Below, one piece after another: positions 1-9,904 of a stretch of 39,213 bases of DNA. This stretch comes from Bifidobacterium scaligerum (GTDB lineage: Bacteria > Actinomycetota > Actinomycetes > Actinomycetales > Bifidobacteriaceae). The notes under the pieces are model-generated. The model ran no database searches. It saw only the letters and a program-made list of their open reading frames with translations, and was not told the DNA's origin. The stretch is taken from the NCBI RefSeq assembly GCF_002802865.1, contig NZ_PGLQ01000013.1:1-39213 (forward strand). The letters run 5' to 3'. Position numbers and translations under genes: made by a program. Each line of letters starts with the position of its first letter. Position 1 is the first letter of the stretch.

Positions 1-68
1 CGGGAAGGGAAAGAGGGAGGAGGGAGGGGACGGGAGAAGGGAGAGGAGAGGGGGCGCGACGTGCGCGT
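1..68. other. Purine-rich low-complexity intergenic DNA
   Basis: Almost pure G/A on the plus strand (runs of GGGA, GAGG), just past the stop of the aldolase gene. I see no hairpin or reading frame. Similar G/A or C/T tracts occur at the other end of the window (about 39,060-39,098 and 39,150-39,213). Confidence 0.5.
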
Positions 69-1136
<1,068 letters not shown>

Positions 1137-1298
1137 GGCTTCATTATCGCGCGGGGACTGCCCGCCGGCACCGGTTTGTCGGTTCGGTGACTGTGCGATT
1201 GGTCACAACGGGAGCTGCTGATGGGAATGCTGCTGTAGGTGCGGGCGCGGGCGTGAGCCGGGCGACGCCAACGCACGCATCACCGCAAGTACCGCCCG

Positions 1299-2297
1299 TT
1301 ACCGCATGAGGAACACCATCAGAATGATCATCGCGAATCCCGCCAGATCAGTAGGCGTGAACACGGCACCGGCGAACAGCACGCCGGAGATCGTGGCGGT
1401 CACCGGCTCACTGGTGCCCAGCATTGTGGCCCGCATGGCACCGCACCGCTGCGTACCAGCCAGAAACAGCCAATAGGCACCGAACGTGCCGCCCACCACG
1501 GTGAACGTCATCAGCGCAATCCCCAATCCATCCAATGCGGGAGCGCTGGCCCATGGCCGCACAAACGGCACCAGCAATACGCCGGAGACGATGAACATCA
1601 TGCCGTTTACCGTGAAATTGCCCCATTTGGCCATCATGGCGATCGGCGCGATCGACATCACCGCCGTACACAGCGCATCAATCAAACCCCATGCCAAACC
1701 CGGCAGCGGCAAACTGAGCCGCGACAAGTCGCCACCGGTGGCAATCAGCACCGTTCCGGCAAAAGCGAGCGCCACACCGACGCTTTCCCGCACGCGCGGC
1801 AATCGGCTGCCCCGCACGCAGACGAACAGCAATACGAACAGCAGGTTGAGTGTTTGCAGCACCGTGGCCGTGCCGGAATTCGTCCAATCGATAGCATTGA
1901 GATAGGCTACTTGCACCAGCAGCACACAGGCCATCGCGCAGGCCACAAGCTTGGGCCACACACGCCAATCGCGGCACACACCGATAAGCTTGCGAGGCGT
2001 AAACACGGCGGAACATACCAAGAAGATCATGCCGGCGGCCAGTTGTCGGACGCACGCGATCCACAGCGGATCGGCGTGATAGGTGCCCATCAGAATCTTG
2101 GACACCGTGGCATTGATACCCCACAGCATGCCACCGGCGAGCACCAATGCCGCACCGATCACAATGTCGCGCGGAGTGCGCTCGAAGGTGGGGGTGGGTC
2201 GCTTGGGCGCGGCCGGCGTCTGGGCCGAAACCGCGCCGGGTTTCCCGGCCTCGGTACCAGTCGCATCGGTCGCATCTATTGAGGTTGAGTCACGCAT
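1299..2297 (-). CDS. EamA/DMT-family transporter
   Basis: An integral membrane protein of the drug/metabolite transporter superfamily, about 332 aa from the chosen ATG. After a polar Pro/Thr-rich leader come about ten hydrophobic segments in two halves, typical of duplicated EamA domains; the first half begins LAGGMLWGINATVSKIL and the second contains GGTFGAYWLFLAGTQRCGA. Substrate cannot be read from sequence; family members export amino acids, sugars or metabolites. The frame stays open upstream to 2462, but the extra 55 residues are Cys-rich and start with TTG, so I take the ATG at 2297. No clear Shine-Dalgarno precedes any candidate start, so the true start is uncertain (2342 is another ATG). 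It is a single gene, with an inverted repeat about 200 bp upstream. Confidence 0.85.
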   Translation of the reverse strand: MRDSTSIDATDATGTEAGKPGAVSAQTPAAPKRPTPTFERTPRDIVIGAALVLAGGMLWGINATVSKILMGTYHADPLWIACVRQLAAGMIFLVCSAVFTPRKLIGVCRDWRVWPKLVACAMACVLLVQVAYLNAIDWTNSGTATVLQTLNLLFVLLFVCVRGSRLPRVRESVGVALAFAGTVLIATGGDLSRLSLPLPGLAWGLIDALCTAVMSIAPIAMMAKWGNFTVNGMMFIVSGVLLVPFVRPWASAPALDGLGIALMTFTVVGGTFGAYWLFLAGTQRCGAMRATMLGTSEPVTATISGVLFAGAVFTPTDLAGFAMIILMVFLMR

Positions 2298-2498
2298 CGA
2301 CCAACACACTACGCCAACTCGCCTGATGGCGTGCCCAGCCATAGACGTCACACAACAAGAGTAGGCACAATATGCCCGCCCCTCGTAGAAGCGTGAGGGG
2401 CCGTCGATTTCACAAGCCAGCCGGCACCCGCCAAACAGAGAAGACGGACAAACGACGACCAAAACAAGACTAGGGCCGCTGCATCGGACAGCACTCAG

Positions 2499-2523
2499 AC
2501 GATATGAATTGTTCTCATATCGT
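2499..2523. promoter_or_regulatory. Inverted repeat upstream of the EamA transporter
   Basis: Perfect 9-bp arms, ACGATATGA and TCATATCGT, separated by 7 bp. AT-rich, with no adjoining T-run on the minus strand, so more like an operator than a terminator. It lies between tRNA-Gly and the minus-strand transporter gene. Regulator unknown. Confidence 0.4.
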
Positions 2524-2591
2524 TCTCAGCAAGACAATTTCTTTCAGGCAAAAACATGAAGAAAACGGCGGAATTTCAACGATTTCAATGG

Positions 2592-2662
2592 AGCGGATGA
2601 CGGGAGTCGAACCCGCCTTTAAAGCTTGGGAAGCTTTCGTTCTACCGATGAACTACATCCGC
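2592..2662 (-). tRNA. tRNA-Gly(CCC)
   Basis: On the minus strand the sequence folds as a 71-nt tRNA. The 7-bp acceptor pairs GCGGATG with CATCCGC and is followed by a T discriminator. The anticodon stem AAAGC/GCTTT encloses loop TTCCCAA, giving anticodon CCC. The T arm is GGCGGGTTCGACTCCCGTC-like with the invariant TTCGA. CCA is not encoded. Confidence 0.95.
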
Positions 2663-2794
2663 AATTGCCGCATGGCTTGCACCCGACCGCCGTAACACTC
2701 GAATGCACGAGTCACCACTGTATCACGCCCCAGTGCCGAGATACACCCTGCTGTCCGCGATTACGTCGCGCCCACATCCGCAATCACCGATCGA

Positions 2795-3745
2795 CTAGCG
2801 CAACACCCGCGTCGAATATGGAGCCGCGCCACCGGATTGCAGCGACGCACCGTTCATCTCATGCGCCATCTGCATCAGGCGGGCGATGCGCTCATCGGTC
2901 GGCGGATGCGTGGAGAACAACTTGGCGAACCCGGCGGAAGAGAACGGATTGGCGATCATCATGGCAGCCACCGACTGCGTGCCGGCAGTTTTACGCAACG
3001 GCGTGGTCTGTGCGCCATAGGAAATCTTGTTGAGCGCAGAGGCGAGGGCCTCCGGGTCTCCGGTCAGCAGACTGCCGTCTTCGTCGGCGTCATATTCACG
3101 GGTACGTGAGATGGCCAGCTGAATCAGTGAGGCGGCGATCGGAGCCAGCACTGCGCTGAGCAGCACACCGATCAGTCCGAGACCGCCCGATCCGCCTTCG
3201 CGGTTATCGCGCGAACCACCGCCGAAATACATCAGCGAATAGCCAAGATAGGTGATTACGGTGGCCATGGCCGAGGCGATGGCGGAGGTCAGAATGTCGC
3301 GATTGTAGACGTGCATCAGTTCGTGGCCAAGTACGCCGCGCAATTCGCGGGCGTTGAGAATCCGCAGAATGCCTTGGGTGCAGCACACGGCGGCATGACG
3401 TTCGTTGCGGCCGGTGGCAAAGGCGTTGGGGCTCATCGTGGGAGCGATGTAGATACGAGGCATCGGTTTGCCGGCACGAGCGCTCAGCTCGCGCACGATC
3501 TGATAGATTTCCGGGGCTTCCGCTTCGGAGACCTCACGCGCACCCATCGAGGCGATGGCGAGCTTGTCGGAGAACCAGTAGGAGAAGAATGTAGTACCCA
3601 AGCCGATGAGAATGTACACGCCCAGCGTCTGGCGGCTTCCGCCGGTGGCCCACCAAATCAGCATGATGACGGCCCACATCAAGGCAAACAACAGCGTCGT
3701 CTTCAGGCCGTTCATGTGGCCATGCACCCGTACTTTGGCATCCAT
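2795..3745 (-). CDS. htpX: HtpX-like membrane zinc metalloprotease (M48)
   Basis: A 316-aa membrane-bound M48 peptidase that degrades misfolded membrane proteins. Two N-terminal hydrophobic segments (about residues 15-32 and 42-58) precede the catalytic domain. The zinc motif HELMH is at 141-145, and the third ligand probably lies in REYDADED after a second hydrophobic pair (about 160-178 and 195-215). The family signatures PRIYIAPTMSPNAFATGRN and STHPPTDERIARL are present. Length matches HtpX (about 290-310 aa). The start at 3745 gives the complete first membrane segment; the Met at residue 11 is an alternative. The upstream region holds a cluster of ACGTAC palindromes that could regulate it. 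Confidence 0.95.
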   Translation of the reverse strand: MDAKVRVHGHMNGLKTTLLFALMWAVIMLIWWATGGSRQTLGVYILIGLGTTFFSYWFSDKLAIASMGAREVSEAEAPEIYQIVRELSARAGKPMPRIYIAPTMSPNAFATGRNERHAAVCCTQGILRILNARELRGVLGHELMHVYNRDILTSAIASAMATVITYLGYSLMYFGGGSRDNREGGSGGLGLIGVLLSAVLAPIAASLIQLAISRTREYDADEDGSLLTGDPEALASALNKISYGAQTTPLRKTAGTQSVAAMMIANPFSSAGFAKLFSTHPPTDERIARLMQMAHEMNGASLQSGGAAPYSTRVLR

Positions 3746-3870
3746 GAGGCTCAGCCTAAGGATATAGCCTGAATGATTGCTGGATATGCGCGAGGAGAAA
3801 AATCAAGATATTCACGGTGTCATCAGTGTCCGAGACACCAGCACAGCCGGCCCGGATCAATCACGTGATC

Positions 3871-3918
3871 TTACGTACGTAACGCGCAAAACGTACATAA
3901 CGTACATTACGTACGTAA
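3871..3918. repeat. Cluster of ACGTAC palindromes upstream of htpX
   Basis: Two identical 12-bp palindromes, TTACGTACGTAA, at 3871-3882 and 3907-3918, with two further ACGTAC half-like units between them. The cluster is 126-173 bp upstream of the htpX start and next to the fpr terminator. It could be a multi-site operator; no binding protein can be named. Confidence 0.5.
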
Positions 3919-3923
3919 CATAC

Positions 3924-3951
3924 AAAAAGGCGGCCGGGAAACCCAGCCGCC
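3924..3951 (-). terminator. Rho-independent terminator of fpr
   Basis: Read on the minus strand: stem GGCGGCTGGG/CCCGGCCGCC (one G-U pair), loop TTT, then TTTTTG. It lies about 80 bp past the stop of the ferredoxin reductase gene and is correctly oriented for it. Confidence 0.85.
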
Positions 3952-4031
3952 CATTGTTTTCGCACAGTGTCATCGCACGGCGTTATTGCGCAACGTTATC
4001 GCGCAGTCGCACGGTCAACACCGTCAGCGCA

Positions 4032-5507
4032 TCAGGCCAAAGCCAGCTCACGCATCTGCTCGGGGTCGATGACCTTCTTGTGTTCGCGACCCTCCTTGGC
4101 ACCCTCGGCGCGCTCGAACGCGTCCACCTTCTTCCAGCCGGCGAAGTCGATCGGCTTGACACCGCGCTCGGCGAGCAGTCGGTCGATCGATTCGGGATCA
4201 CGATCGGCGGCCACACGACCACCCTCGGCGGCCTTGGCCAGATCCTCAAGCATGTTGGTCACGATGGCCAGAGCGTCGGACTTGGTGGAGCCGATCAGTC
4301 CGACCGGACCGCGCTTGGCCCAACCGGTGGCGTAGAGACGCTCACGCACCTCGCCGCCGCCGGGGTCAGTGGTGATGCGGCCGTCACCGTTCGCGTTGGC
4401 CAAGTGAGCGCCGTGATTGTCGTAGGCGATGCCCGGCGCCTCAGCCGGCTGGTAGCCGATCGCATGGTACACGGCCTCGACCGGGTAGTCGGTGAACTCG
4501 CCGGTGCGGTGCATCTTGCCGTCGGCACCGGTTTCGGTACGCTCCACGCGGATGGCCTTCACCTTGCCGTCCTCGCCCAGAATCTCGGTGGGAGCGGAGT
4601 TGAAGTGCACGTAGTACTTGCGATCGGCCGGGTTGCCTTCGAAGTCCACGTCGCCGTCGTCTTCCATATCCTCGGCCATCTCGCGGATGGTGAACAGCTC
4701 CTCGACCATCTGACGGGTGAGCTTGTCCTTGCCGGCCACCTCGATGGTCTCATCGTCGAGCTCGAAATCGTCTTCGTTGATGATGAGCTGCACGCCGGGC
4801 AGCTTCTCCATCTCACGCAGCTCCTGCACGCTGAACTTGGCCTGTGCCACACCACGGCGGATGAACAGGTGCAGCACCTTCGCCTTGTTCTGGCCGATGC
4901 CCTCGTACACGTTGTCCGGAATATCGGTTTTGGCCTTAAGATCGTCCGCGTTGCGCATGAGCTCGCGGGCCACGTCCATGGCCACGTTGCCGCCGCCGAT
5001 CACAGCCACGTTCTCGGCAGTCAGCGGCCACTCGCGGGCGCCGGTGGGGTAACCGTCGTACCATTCCACGAACTTGGCTGCGCCGTACACACCGTCAAGA
5101 TCAGCACCGGGCAGGTTCAGCGGCTTATCCTTGACCGCACCGGTAGCGAACAGTACGGCGTCGTAACGGGCGAGCAGATCCTCAAGAGTCACGTCTTTGC
5201 CGAATTCCACGTCGCAGTACAGGTGGATGTCCGGGTTGTCGAGCGTCTTCTCCAGCGCGGAGGCGATGAATTTGATGGACGGGTGGTCCGGGGCCACACC
5301 GTAGCGCACCAGACCGAACGGCACCGGCAGCTTCTCAAACAGGTCGATGCGGGCCTGGGTGCCGAGGCCGAGCTCTTCGCCCAGCTTCTTGAGCTGGCGT
5401 AGGAAGATGTCGGACGAGTATACGCCGGCCGGGCCAGCGCCGATCACAGCAATACGCAATTCGTTGGTTGCGTCGTTATTCGCAGTAGTATTCACAGATT
5501 CAGTCAC
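4032..5507 (-). CDS. FprA-type ferredoxin/NADP(+) reductase
   Basis: A 491-aa FAD flavoprotein of the adrenodoxin-reductase/FprA class, transferring electrons between NADP(H) and ferredoxin. The FAD-binding GAGPAG lies at residues 23-28. The hallmark FGLVRYGVAPDHP follows at about 64-76, and the NADP-binding GGGNVAMDVAR at 171-181. The family-specific GWAKRGPVGLIGSTK occurs in the C-terminal third. Length fits actinobacterial FprA proteins (about 450-500 aa). The start is GTG at 5507; the preceding 20 bp show no Shine-Dalgarno, so the message may be leaderless or the start slightly different. The 3' end has a clear terminator. Upstream lie a 23-bp tandem repeat and tetR, but there is no evidence that they form one operon. 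Confidence 0.93.
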   Translation of the reverse strand: MTESVNTTANNDATNELRIAVIGAGPAGVYSSDIFLRQLKKLGEELGLGTQARIDLFEKLPVPFGLVRYGVAPDHPSIKFIASALEKTLDNPDIHLYCDVEFGKDVTLEDLLARYDAVLFATGAVKDKPLNLPGADLDGVYGAAKFVEWYDGYPTGAREWPLTAENVAVIGGGNVAMDVARELMRNADDLKAKTDIPDNVYEGIGQNKAKVLHLFIRRGVAQAKFSVQELREMEKLPGVQLIINEDDFELDDETIEVAGKDKLTRQMVEELFTIREMAEDMEDDGDVDFEGNPADRKYYVHFNSAPTEILGEDGKVKAIRVERTETGADGKMHRTGEFTDYPVEAVYHAIGYQPAEAPGIAYDNHGAHLANANGDGRITTDPGGGEVRERLYATGWAKRGPVGLIGSTKSDALAIVTNMLEDLAKAAEGGRVAADRDPESIDRLLAERGVKPIDFAGWKKVDAFERAEGAKEGREHKKVIDPEQMRELALA

Positions 5508-5631
5508 GCGTTACAGGTTATCGCAAAGCATGCCGCGGCAACAGGGGTAAAGCAGTGGGAATTCTGTGATGCTGGGCGGATTTGTGTACAGTTTGCGCGA
5601 CGTATGCCGACCACCAACCGCCCTACTGCAT

Positions 5632-5709
5632 GATTATGAGGATTCCTAATGTCAGATTACGGGGATCCCTAATGTCAGATTATGGGGATTGCTAATGTCA
5701 GATTATGGG
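5632..5709. repeat. 23-bp tandem repeat (3 copies plus 9 bp)
   Basis: Three head-to-tail 23-bp units start at 5632, 5655 and 5678, followed by a 9-bp partial unit. Each junction makes the palindrome TAATGTCAGATTA, and each unit centre holds a short GGATNCC palindrome. The array lies between the tetR stop (5724) and the fpr start (5507), so it is a candidate multi-site operator for fpr. Confidence 0.8.
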
Positions 5710-5723
5710 TTTTCGGCCTGCCG

Positions 5724-6371
5724 CTAGCGCAGAATCCGATCCACGAGCAGCTTCCACTCGCTTGCGAGATCGATGGAATCGGGATCGTACAGCCAACGCA
5801 TTTGGAGACCGTCCATAGCGGCCAGCGTTTGGCGTGCGGCACGCACGGGATCGGCAGCACCGTCATTGCGCGCCGCTCGCGTGTATTCGCGCATCACCCA
5901 CTGTTCACGATTGCGGAAGTACTCGTATGCCGGATGATTCTGGCTCAGTGCCTCACCTTCCAGCACGGTGTACAGGCGGACGATTTCAGGCTGAGTAGCG
6001 TTGCGTTCCGTGGTGGCGATGGTCAGATCACGCAATCCAACGGGAAAATCATCCTCGTCACCGATGGCCTCACCACCGGCCGGTAGGGGCACATTGAGGC
6101 GGCCATACAACGCCGCGCGATCGGTTTTATCGCGGTAATCCAGTACGGCAAGCAGCAGGCCCTCCTTGGAGCCGAAGTGGTAGAGCAGACCGGCTTCGGT
6201 CATGTCTTCAGCCACGGCGATCTCGCGCAGACGCAATCCCCAGAAGCCATGCTGTGCCACGAACTGAGTGGTGGTGTTGATGATGCTGAGGCGACGCTCC
6301 TCCGCCGTCATTGCGGACTTGACATCCTTGGCGCCCCTTGTGCGTTTCATTGCGTTTTTCGATCCAACCAC
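5724..6371 (-). CDS. TetR/AcrR-family transcriptional regulator
   Basis: A 215-aa TetR-type repressor. The N-terminal helix-turn-helix spans about residues 25-75, with the typical pattern FWGLRLREIAVAEDMTEAGLLYHFGSKEGLLLAVL. The remaining 140 residues form a helical ligand-binding domain without recognisable ligand motifs. It is downstream of, and in the same direction as, a GH30 glycosidase gene and its transporter, and a TetR-type palindrome sits in the promoter of that pair, so it may be their local repressor (inference). The start is taken at the GTG at 6371; the ATG at 6350 is equally possible since neither has a strong ribosome-binding site. A terminator separates it from neither neighbour except at the 3' end of GH30. 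Confidence 0.9.
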   Translation of the reverse strand: MVGSKNAMKRTRGAKDVKSAMTAEERRLSIINTTTQFVAQHGFWGLRLREIAVAEDMTEAGLLYHFGSKEGLLLAVLDYRDKTDRAALYGRLNVPLPAGGEAIGDEDDFPVGLRDLTIATTERNATQPEIVRLYTVLEGEALSQNHPAYEYFRNREQWVMREYTRAARNDGAADPVRAARQTLAAMDGLQMRWLYDPDSIDLASEWKLLVDRILR

Positions 6372-6512
6372 GGCGGTTCAACCACACCTTCATCAATCAC
6401 CTTGCCGGACATCGCCGGCATTCGCATACATTGTCACCTTATACGATGCATAGGAATGCACTGAAACGCACAGGACCATCTCATCGCATCCGAACCACCG
6501 ACCAATCACAAC

Positions 6513-6556
6513 AAAAAAGGTCTTCCCAACCATCGATTGCGATAGCGGGAAGACCT
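6513..6556 (-). terminator. Rho-independent terminator of the GH30 operon
   Basis: On the minus strand a 10-bp stem AGGTCTTCCC/GGGAAGACCT closes a 19-nt loop and runs into TTTTTT. It is about 35 bp past the GH30 stop and separates that gene from tetR. Confidence 0.88.
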
Positions 6557-6590
6557 AAGCTGCAGTGTTACCGCAGCGCAACGTCACTGA

Positions 6591-7949
6591 TCAGTCCAGC
6601 GTAAAGGTGCTGAAGGAGCGCGGCGCCAACGTTGCGGTGAAGGCGCGGCCGGCGTTGGCCGGATCGGCGAAGCTGAAGCTCACCTCGCGCTCCAAAGCGT
6701 TCTGCACCACCACGACCAGCGAGCCATCCGGGTTCTCATAGGCAGAGGCCATCGAGGAGAAGCGACCCTCAAGATCGAGCACGCGAGCGCCCGGCTTGAC
6801 GAAGTGCGAGTAATGGCGCATCACGTAGTATTCGGGGTTGCGGGTGAAGGTCTTGGCTTCAGTATCCACGGAGAACAGGGAGTTCTGGTGCCAACCCCAG
6901 GTGCTTTCGGTGCCGGCGAGCACCATGTTCCAGTAGGTGTAGCCCAGAGCGCCGTGGGTCAGGTAGTGGTTGACGAGATGGAAGATGTACTCGGCGTACT
7001 CCCAGGAGTTGTCTCCCATGCCGCACTCGGATTCGGTCTGCATGAGCTTGAGCTCAGGCCATGCCTTGTGCGTACGCTCGATGCAGTCGCGGCCTTCCCA
7101 CTGGTAGCCGACGCCGGTGATGTACTTGCGGGCTTCGTCGTCCATCAGAATGTTGTCGACATAGCGGTTGTAGTTTTCGAGCACCATGCCGTAGAGGCTG
7201 ACAAACTGCATGTCGCGCGGGCCGTTCAGGGTGCCGAGCCAGATTTCCACACCACCGTCTTCGGCCTTGCCGAGCAGTCCCTCACGCTCGAAGGTGGGGC
7301 CCAGGTAGTCGCGGATGAAGATGCGCAGCTGCTCGCTGGTCCACTTGCAGGTGGGGTACTTGGCGTCGGACCACGGCTCGTTCTGCGGGAAGATGCGGGT
7401 CACGTTCACGCCGAGGGCGCGGTAGGCGCGCACATACTTGACGAAGTAGTTGGCGTAGGCCGTGAGGTTCTCCGGCGTCATGACGAGCTTGCCGTAGTTG
7501 TAGACCGGCGGGTTCTTCATCCACGTGGGCGGGCTCCACGGGCTGGAGTGCACGGAAAGCTGCGGCTGGTATTTCTTGGCGGCGCGGATATAGGGCAGCA
7601 CGGCACGCTCGTCGCCCTTGACCGAGAAGTCCTTGAGCTCGTAGTCGCCTGGGGTTTCGTCGTAGCTGTACCAGTCGGCGGCGAAGTCGTTGGCACCGAT
7701 CGGGGCGCGGTTCAGGCGGAAGTTGAGCTCGTCCGGGCTGAACAGCTCCTTGATGACCTGCTCGCGGTCATCCGCGCTCAGCTGCTGCAGCGGCAGCCAA
7801 CCGAGTTCGTTGAAGCAGCCGCCGAAGCCTTCTACTTCCTGCTCCTTGCCGCCGGTCAGGGTGACGCCCAGTTCGCTGGTCGCACCCTGGGCCGGGGCCT
7901 CTTTGGTCTGCCAGCGATCGGTTTCGGTGGTTTCGATCCATGTGACCAT
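6591..7949 (-). CDS. GH30-family glycoside hydrolase (intracellular)
   Basis: A 452-aa retaining beta-glycosidase of family GH30, often annotated as glucosylceramidase. The (beta/alpha)8 barrel contains the acid/base Glu in PQNEPWS (E191) and the nucleophile region MQTESECG (E306, or less likely E308). Other family features are GFGGCFNELG near residue 41 and SVHSSPWSPPTWMKN at 132-146. A small beta domain closes the C terminus. There is no signal peptide, so it acts on an imported oligosaccharide or glycoside; the beta-linked substrate cannot be specified. AAGGAG lies 10 nt before the ATG. It is second in an operon behind a sugar-type MFS transporter (143-bp gap) and has its own terminator. 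Confidence 0.93.
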   Translation of the reverse strand: MVTWIETTETDRWQTKEAPAQGATSELGVTLTGGKEQEVEGFGGCFNELGWLPLQQLSADDREQVIKELFSPDELNFRLNRAPIGANDFAADWYSYDETPGDYELKDFSVKGDERAVLPYIRAAKKYQPQLSVHSSPWSPPTWMKNPPVYNYGKLVMTPENLTAYANYFVKYVRAYRALGVNVTRIFPQNEPWSDAKYPTCKWTSEQLRIFIRDYLGPTFEREGLLGKAEDGGVEIWLGTLNGPRDMQFVSLYGMVLENYNRYVDNILMDDEARKYITGVGYQWEGRDCIERTHKAWPELKLMQTESECGMGDNSWEYAEYIFHLVNHYLTHGALGYTYWNMVLAGTESTWGWHQNSLFSVDTEAKTFTRNPEYYVMRHYSHFVKPGARVLDLEGRFSSMASAYENPDGSLVVVVQNALEREVSFSFADPANAGRAFTATLAPRSFSTFTLD

Positions 7950-8092
7950 GACTAGAAATCTCCTTATTGGTTAATCAGCATTCAGTCAAAATGACGAGAA
8001 TGCCTTGGACGATATTTGGACGATATTGGGTTTTGCTTGGTATGTATTGATGTCGAGTGGTGGCCGGCGCTTGGTCGAGGCTCCCGGCGCGA

Positions 8093-9379
8093 TCACTTCA
8101 CGCGCTTGATCATCATGATCAGCACAGCACCGATCAGGGAGACCGCAGCGCAGACCGGGAACAGACCGTAGTAGCTGCCGCCGGAGACGAGCACGATGGC
8201 AGCGGCCACAATCGGGCCGAGCAGCTGGGATCCGGTGTTGGCGAGGTTCAGAATACCCAGATCCTTGGCGGCGTTCTCGGCGTTGGGCAGCACTTCGATG
8301 TTCAGCGCCTGATCGACGGCGAAGAAGATGCCCATGCCCAGGCCAGCGATGGCACCGTAGGCGACCATGGTCCACGGAGCACTGGAAACCATAGGCATTG
8401 CCACGCCGATGGCCACCAGTAGGGCGGCGAACGCCACCGGAATCTTACGGCTCTTGATCTTGTCGGAAATCGGACCGGCGACAATGGACATCACAATGGC
8501 GGTGACCATGAGCAGCATCGAGATAATGGACACATACTTCTTCTGGCCGGCGGTGTCGAGATGAATGTAATCGCTCAGGATGTACAGCTGGTAAGCCATG
8601 ATGGCGGTGGTGGCGGTGTTCACCAGCATCTTGCCGAACAGGGCGAGGTAGAAATCGCGGCAATCCTTGACCGGGAAAATGAAGTGCTGCACGAACATAT
8701 CCCAGGTGAAGCTCTTCTTCTCCATGCCGAGGCTGGACTGTTCACGCATGAGCAGCACGGTAACCGGGCCGCACAGCAGGGTGAGCACGCTCATCACGAT
8801 GATGCCGGTGCCGATCTTCGGGCCAAGGAACTGAGCGCCGACGAGCTGGCCTCCGTACTGGCCGATCACGTAGCCGAATGCGTAGATGGAGGAGATCAGG
8901 CCGCGGTGCTTAGGCGCCACACGATCAGCGATGGCAGCGACGATCGGCGCGACAAGCGCGTTGAGGAAGACCTGGTACAAGCACCACGAAACCACCAACA
9001 GCGGCACGGTCTGCACGGCGTTGAAGACAAGCAGCATCACGAAGCATCCGACGGATCCGACGATCAGCCACGGGGTGCGGCGGCCCCAACGGCTGCGGGT
9101 CAGGTCAGACAGGCCGCCAATGATGATGTTGGCGAGCGTGGCGAACACCATTGCGGAGCCGGACAGCAATGCGATGATGCTGGCTTTGTTCGTCGGGTCG
9201 ATGATTTCGACCTTGGCAGGCAGCAGCACGGCATTCACGCCGAGGTACGGGCCGAGCCACAGCATGGCACCGAGGGCCGTCGCAATGCCAATGAGGATAG
9301 GGGCTTTGGGCTGCTCGTCATCGCTCACTGAGCCAGTCCACGCTTTCGAGGCTGTTGATACCGCTTCAGAAACGGACAT
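8093..9379 (-). CDS. MFS/GPH-like sugar transporter
   Basis: A 428-aa polytopic transporter with about 12 membrane segments. The loop SDLTRSRWGRRTPW after the second or third segment matches the MFS/GPH cation-symporter signature, and ISDKIKSRKIPV is the equivalent loop in the second half. It probably imports the glycoside cleaved by the GH30 enzyme encoded immediately downstream (inference from operon). The frame is open to 9424, but the start at 9379 (MSVSEAV) is supported by AAAGGAGTAACG directly upstream, so the first 15 residues of the longer frame are rejected. Transcription should start near 9475 from a promoter that holds a palindromic operator. Confidence 0.92.
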   Translation of the reverse strand: MSVSEAVSTASKAWTGSVSDDEQPKAPILIGIATALGAMLWLGPYLGVNAVLLPAKVEIIDPTNKASIIALLSGSAMVFATLANIIIGGLSDLTRSRWGRRTPWLIVGSVGCFVMLLVFNAVQTVPLLVVSWCLYQVFLNALVAPIVAAIADRVAPKHRGLISSIYAFGYVIGQYGGQLVGAQFLGPKIGTGIIVMSVLTLLCGPVTVLLMREQSSLGMEKKSFTWDMFVQHFIFPVKDCRDFYLALFGKMLVNTATTAIMAYQLYILSDYIHLDTAGQKKYVSIISMLLMVTAIVMSIVAGPISDKIKSRKIPVAFAALLVAIGVAMPMVSSAPWTMVAYGAIAGLGMGIFFAVDQALNIEVLPNAENAAKDLGILNLANTGSQLLGPIVAAAIVLVSGGSYYGLFPVCAAVSLIGAVLIMMIKRVK

Positions 9380-9481
9380 CGTTACTCCTTTGTTGCCATC
9401 GACTCGGCTCGCATTGTTCTGCAATGAACCAGCACCTTCACTATGCGCAGTCGAAGCGATGTTCTGTTGTTGACGATGACT

Positions 9482-9509
9482 ACTTTACACTTAATGACTA
9501 TTAAGTCAA
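9482..9509 (-). promoter_or_regulatory. Promoter with TetR-like operator for MFS-GH30 operon
   Basis: On the minus strand -35 TTGACT (9509-9504) and -10 TAAAGT (9487-9482) are 16 bp apart. A perfect palindrome with 7-bp arms, ACTTAAT and ATTAAGT around 4 bp (9489-9506), overlaps the -35 and fills the spacer, the usual place for a TetR-type operator. The local tetR two genes downstream is the natural candidate. Confidence 0.65.
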
Positions 9510-9812
9510 ATTGGGGGATGGTGGTTCTCGGCAAGGCGTTTCGCTTGGAATCATGCGGTTTTGGCGGGGTGGATCTTCGAGCCAACCGTAATCGCGCCTC
9601 ATTCAGGCACCATCAGTGGAATCGCCCTGCTGAAGAAAGAGCGTGACCTAGGGCCGACCGATAAAACGCCCCACTCACCAGCTCCCAGTGGGACGTATCT
9701 CCGAATGGCCCGAGGAAATGCTCCGCCAATTCATCTTAATGAAGCAAACTCTCGGGTTAATCGCGGTTTCGTCACATTCATAAGCGGTGAGTGGAGCACC
9801 AGTTCGAATACA

Positions 9813-9859
9813 CCGAGATCTTGCTCCACTGATAGTCCATCAGTGGAGCAAGATCTCGG
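9813..9859. repeat. Perfect 21-bp inverted repeat (5-nt loop)
   Basis: Two perfectly complementary 21-nt arms (9813-9833 and 9839-9859) around AGTCC. It is 46 bp past the stop of the minus-strand metal ATPase gene, but no T-run follows on either strand. It may stop transcription as a strong hairpin, protect the 3' end, or be a REP-like element. The rest of the 9,510-9,904 intergenic stretch shows nothing I can name. Confidence 0.75.
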
Positions 9860-9904
9860 GTATACCGACGGAACGCCCCGTCCAGTGAGGCATAGCCGGC
9901 CCGC

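Noticed and set aside
3777..5402. Plus-strand open frame of 541 codons
   Set aside because: Antisense to the ferredoxin reductase; it starts through the ACGTAC cluster and reads as His/Leu/Val-rich shadow sequence.
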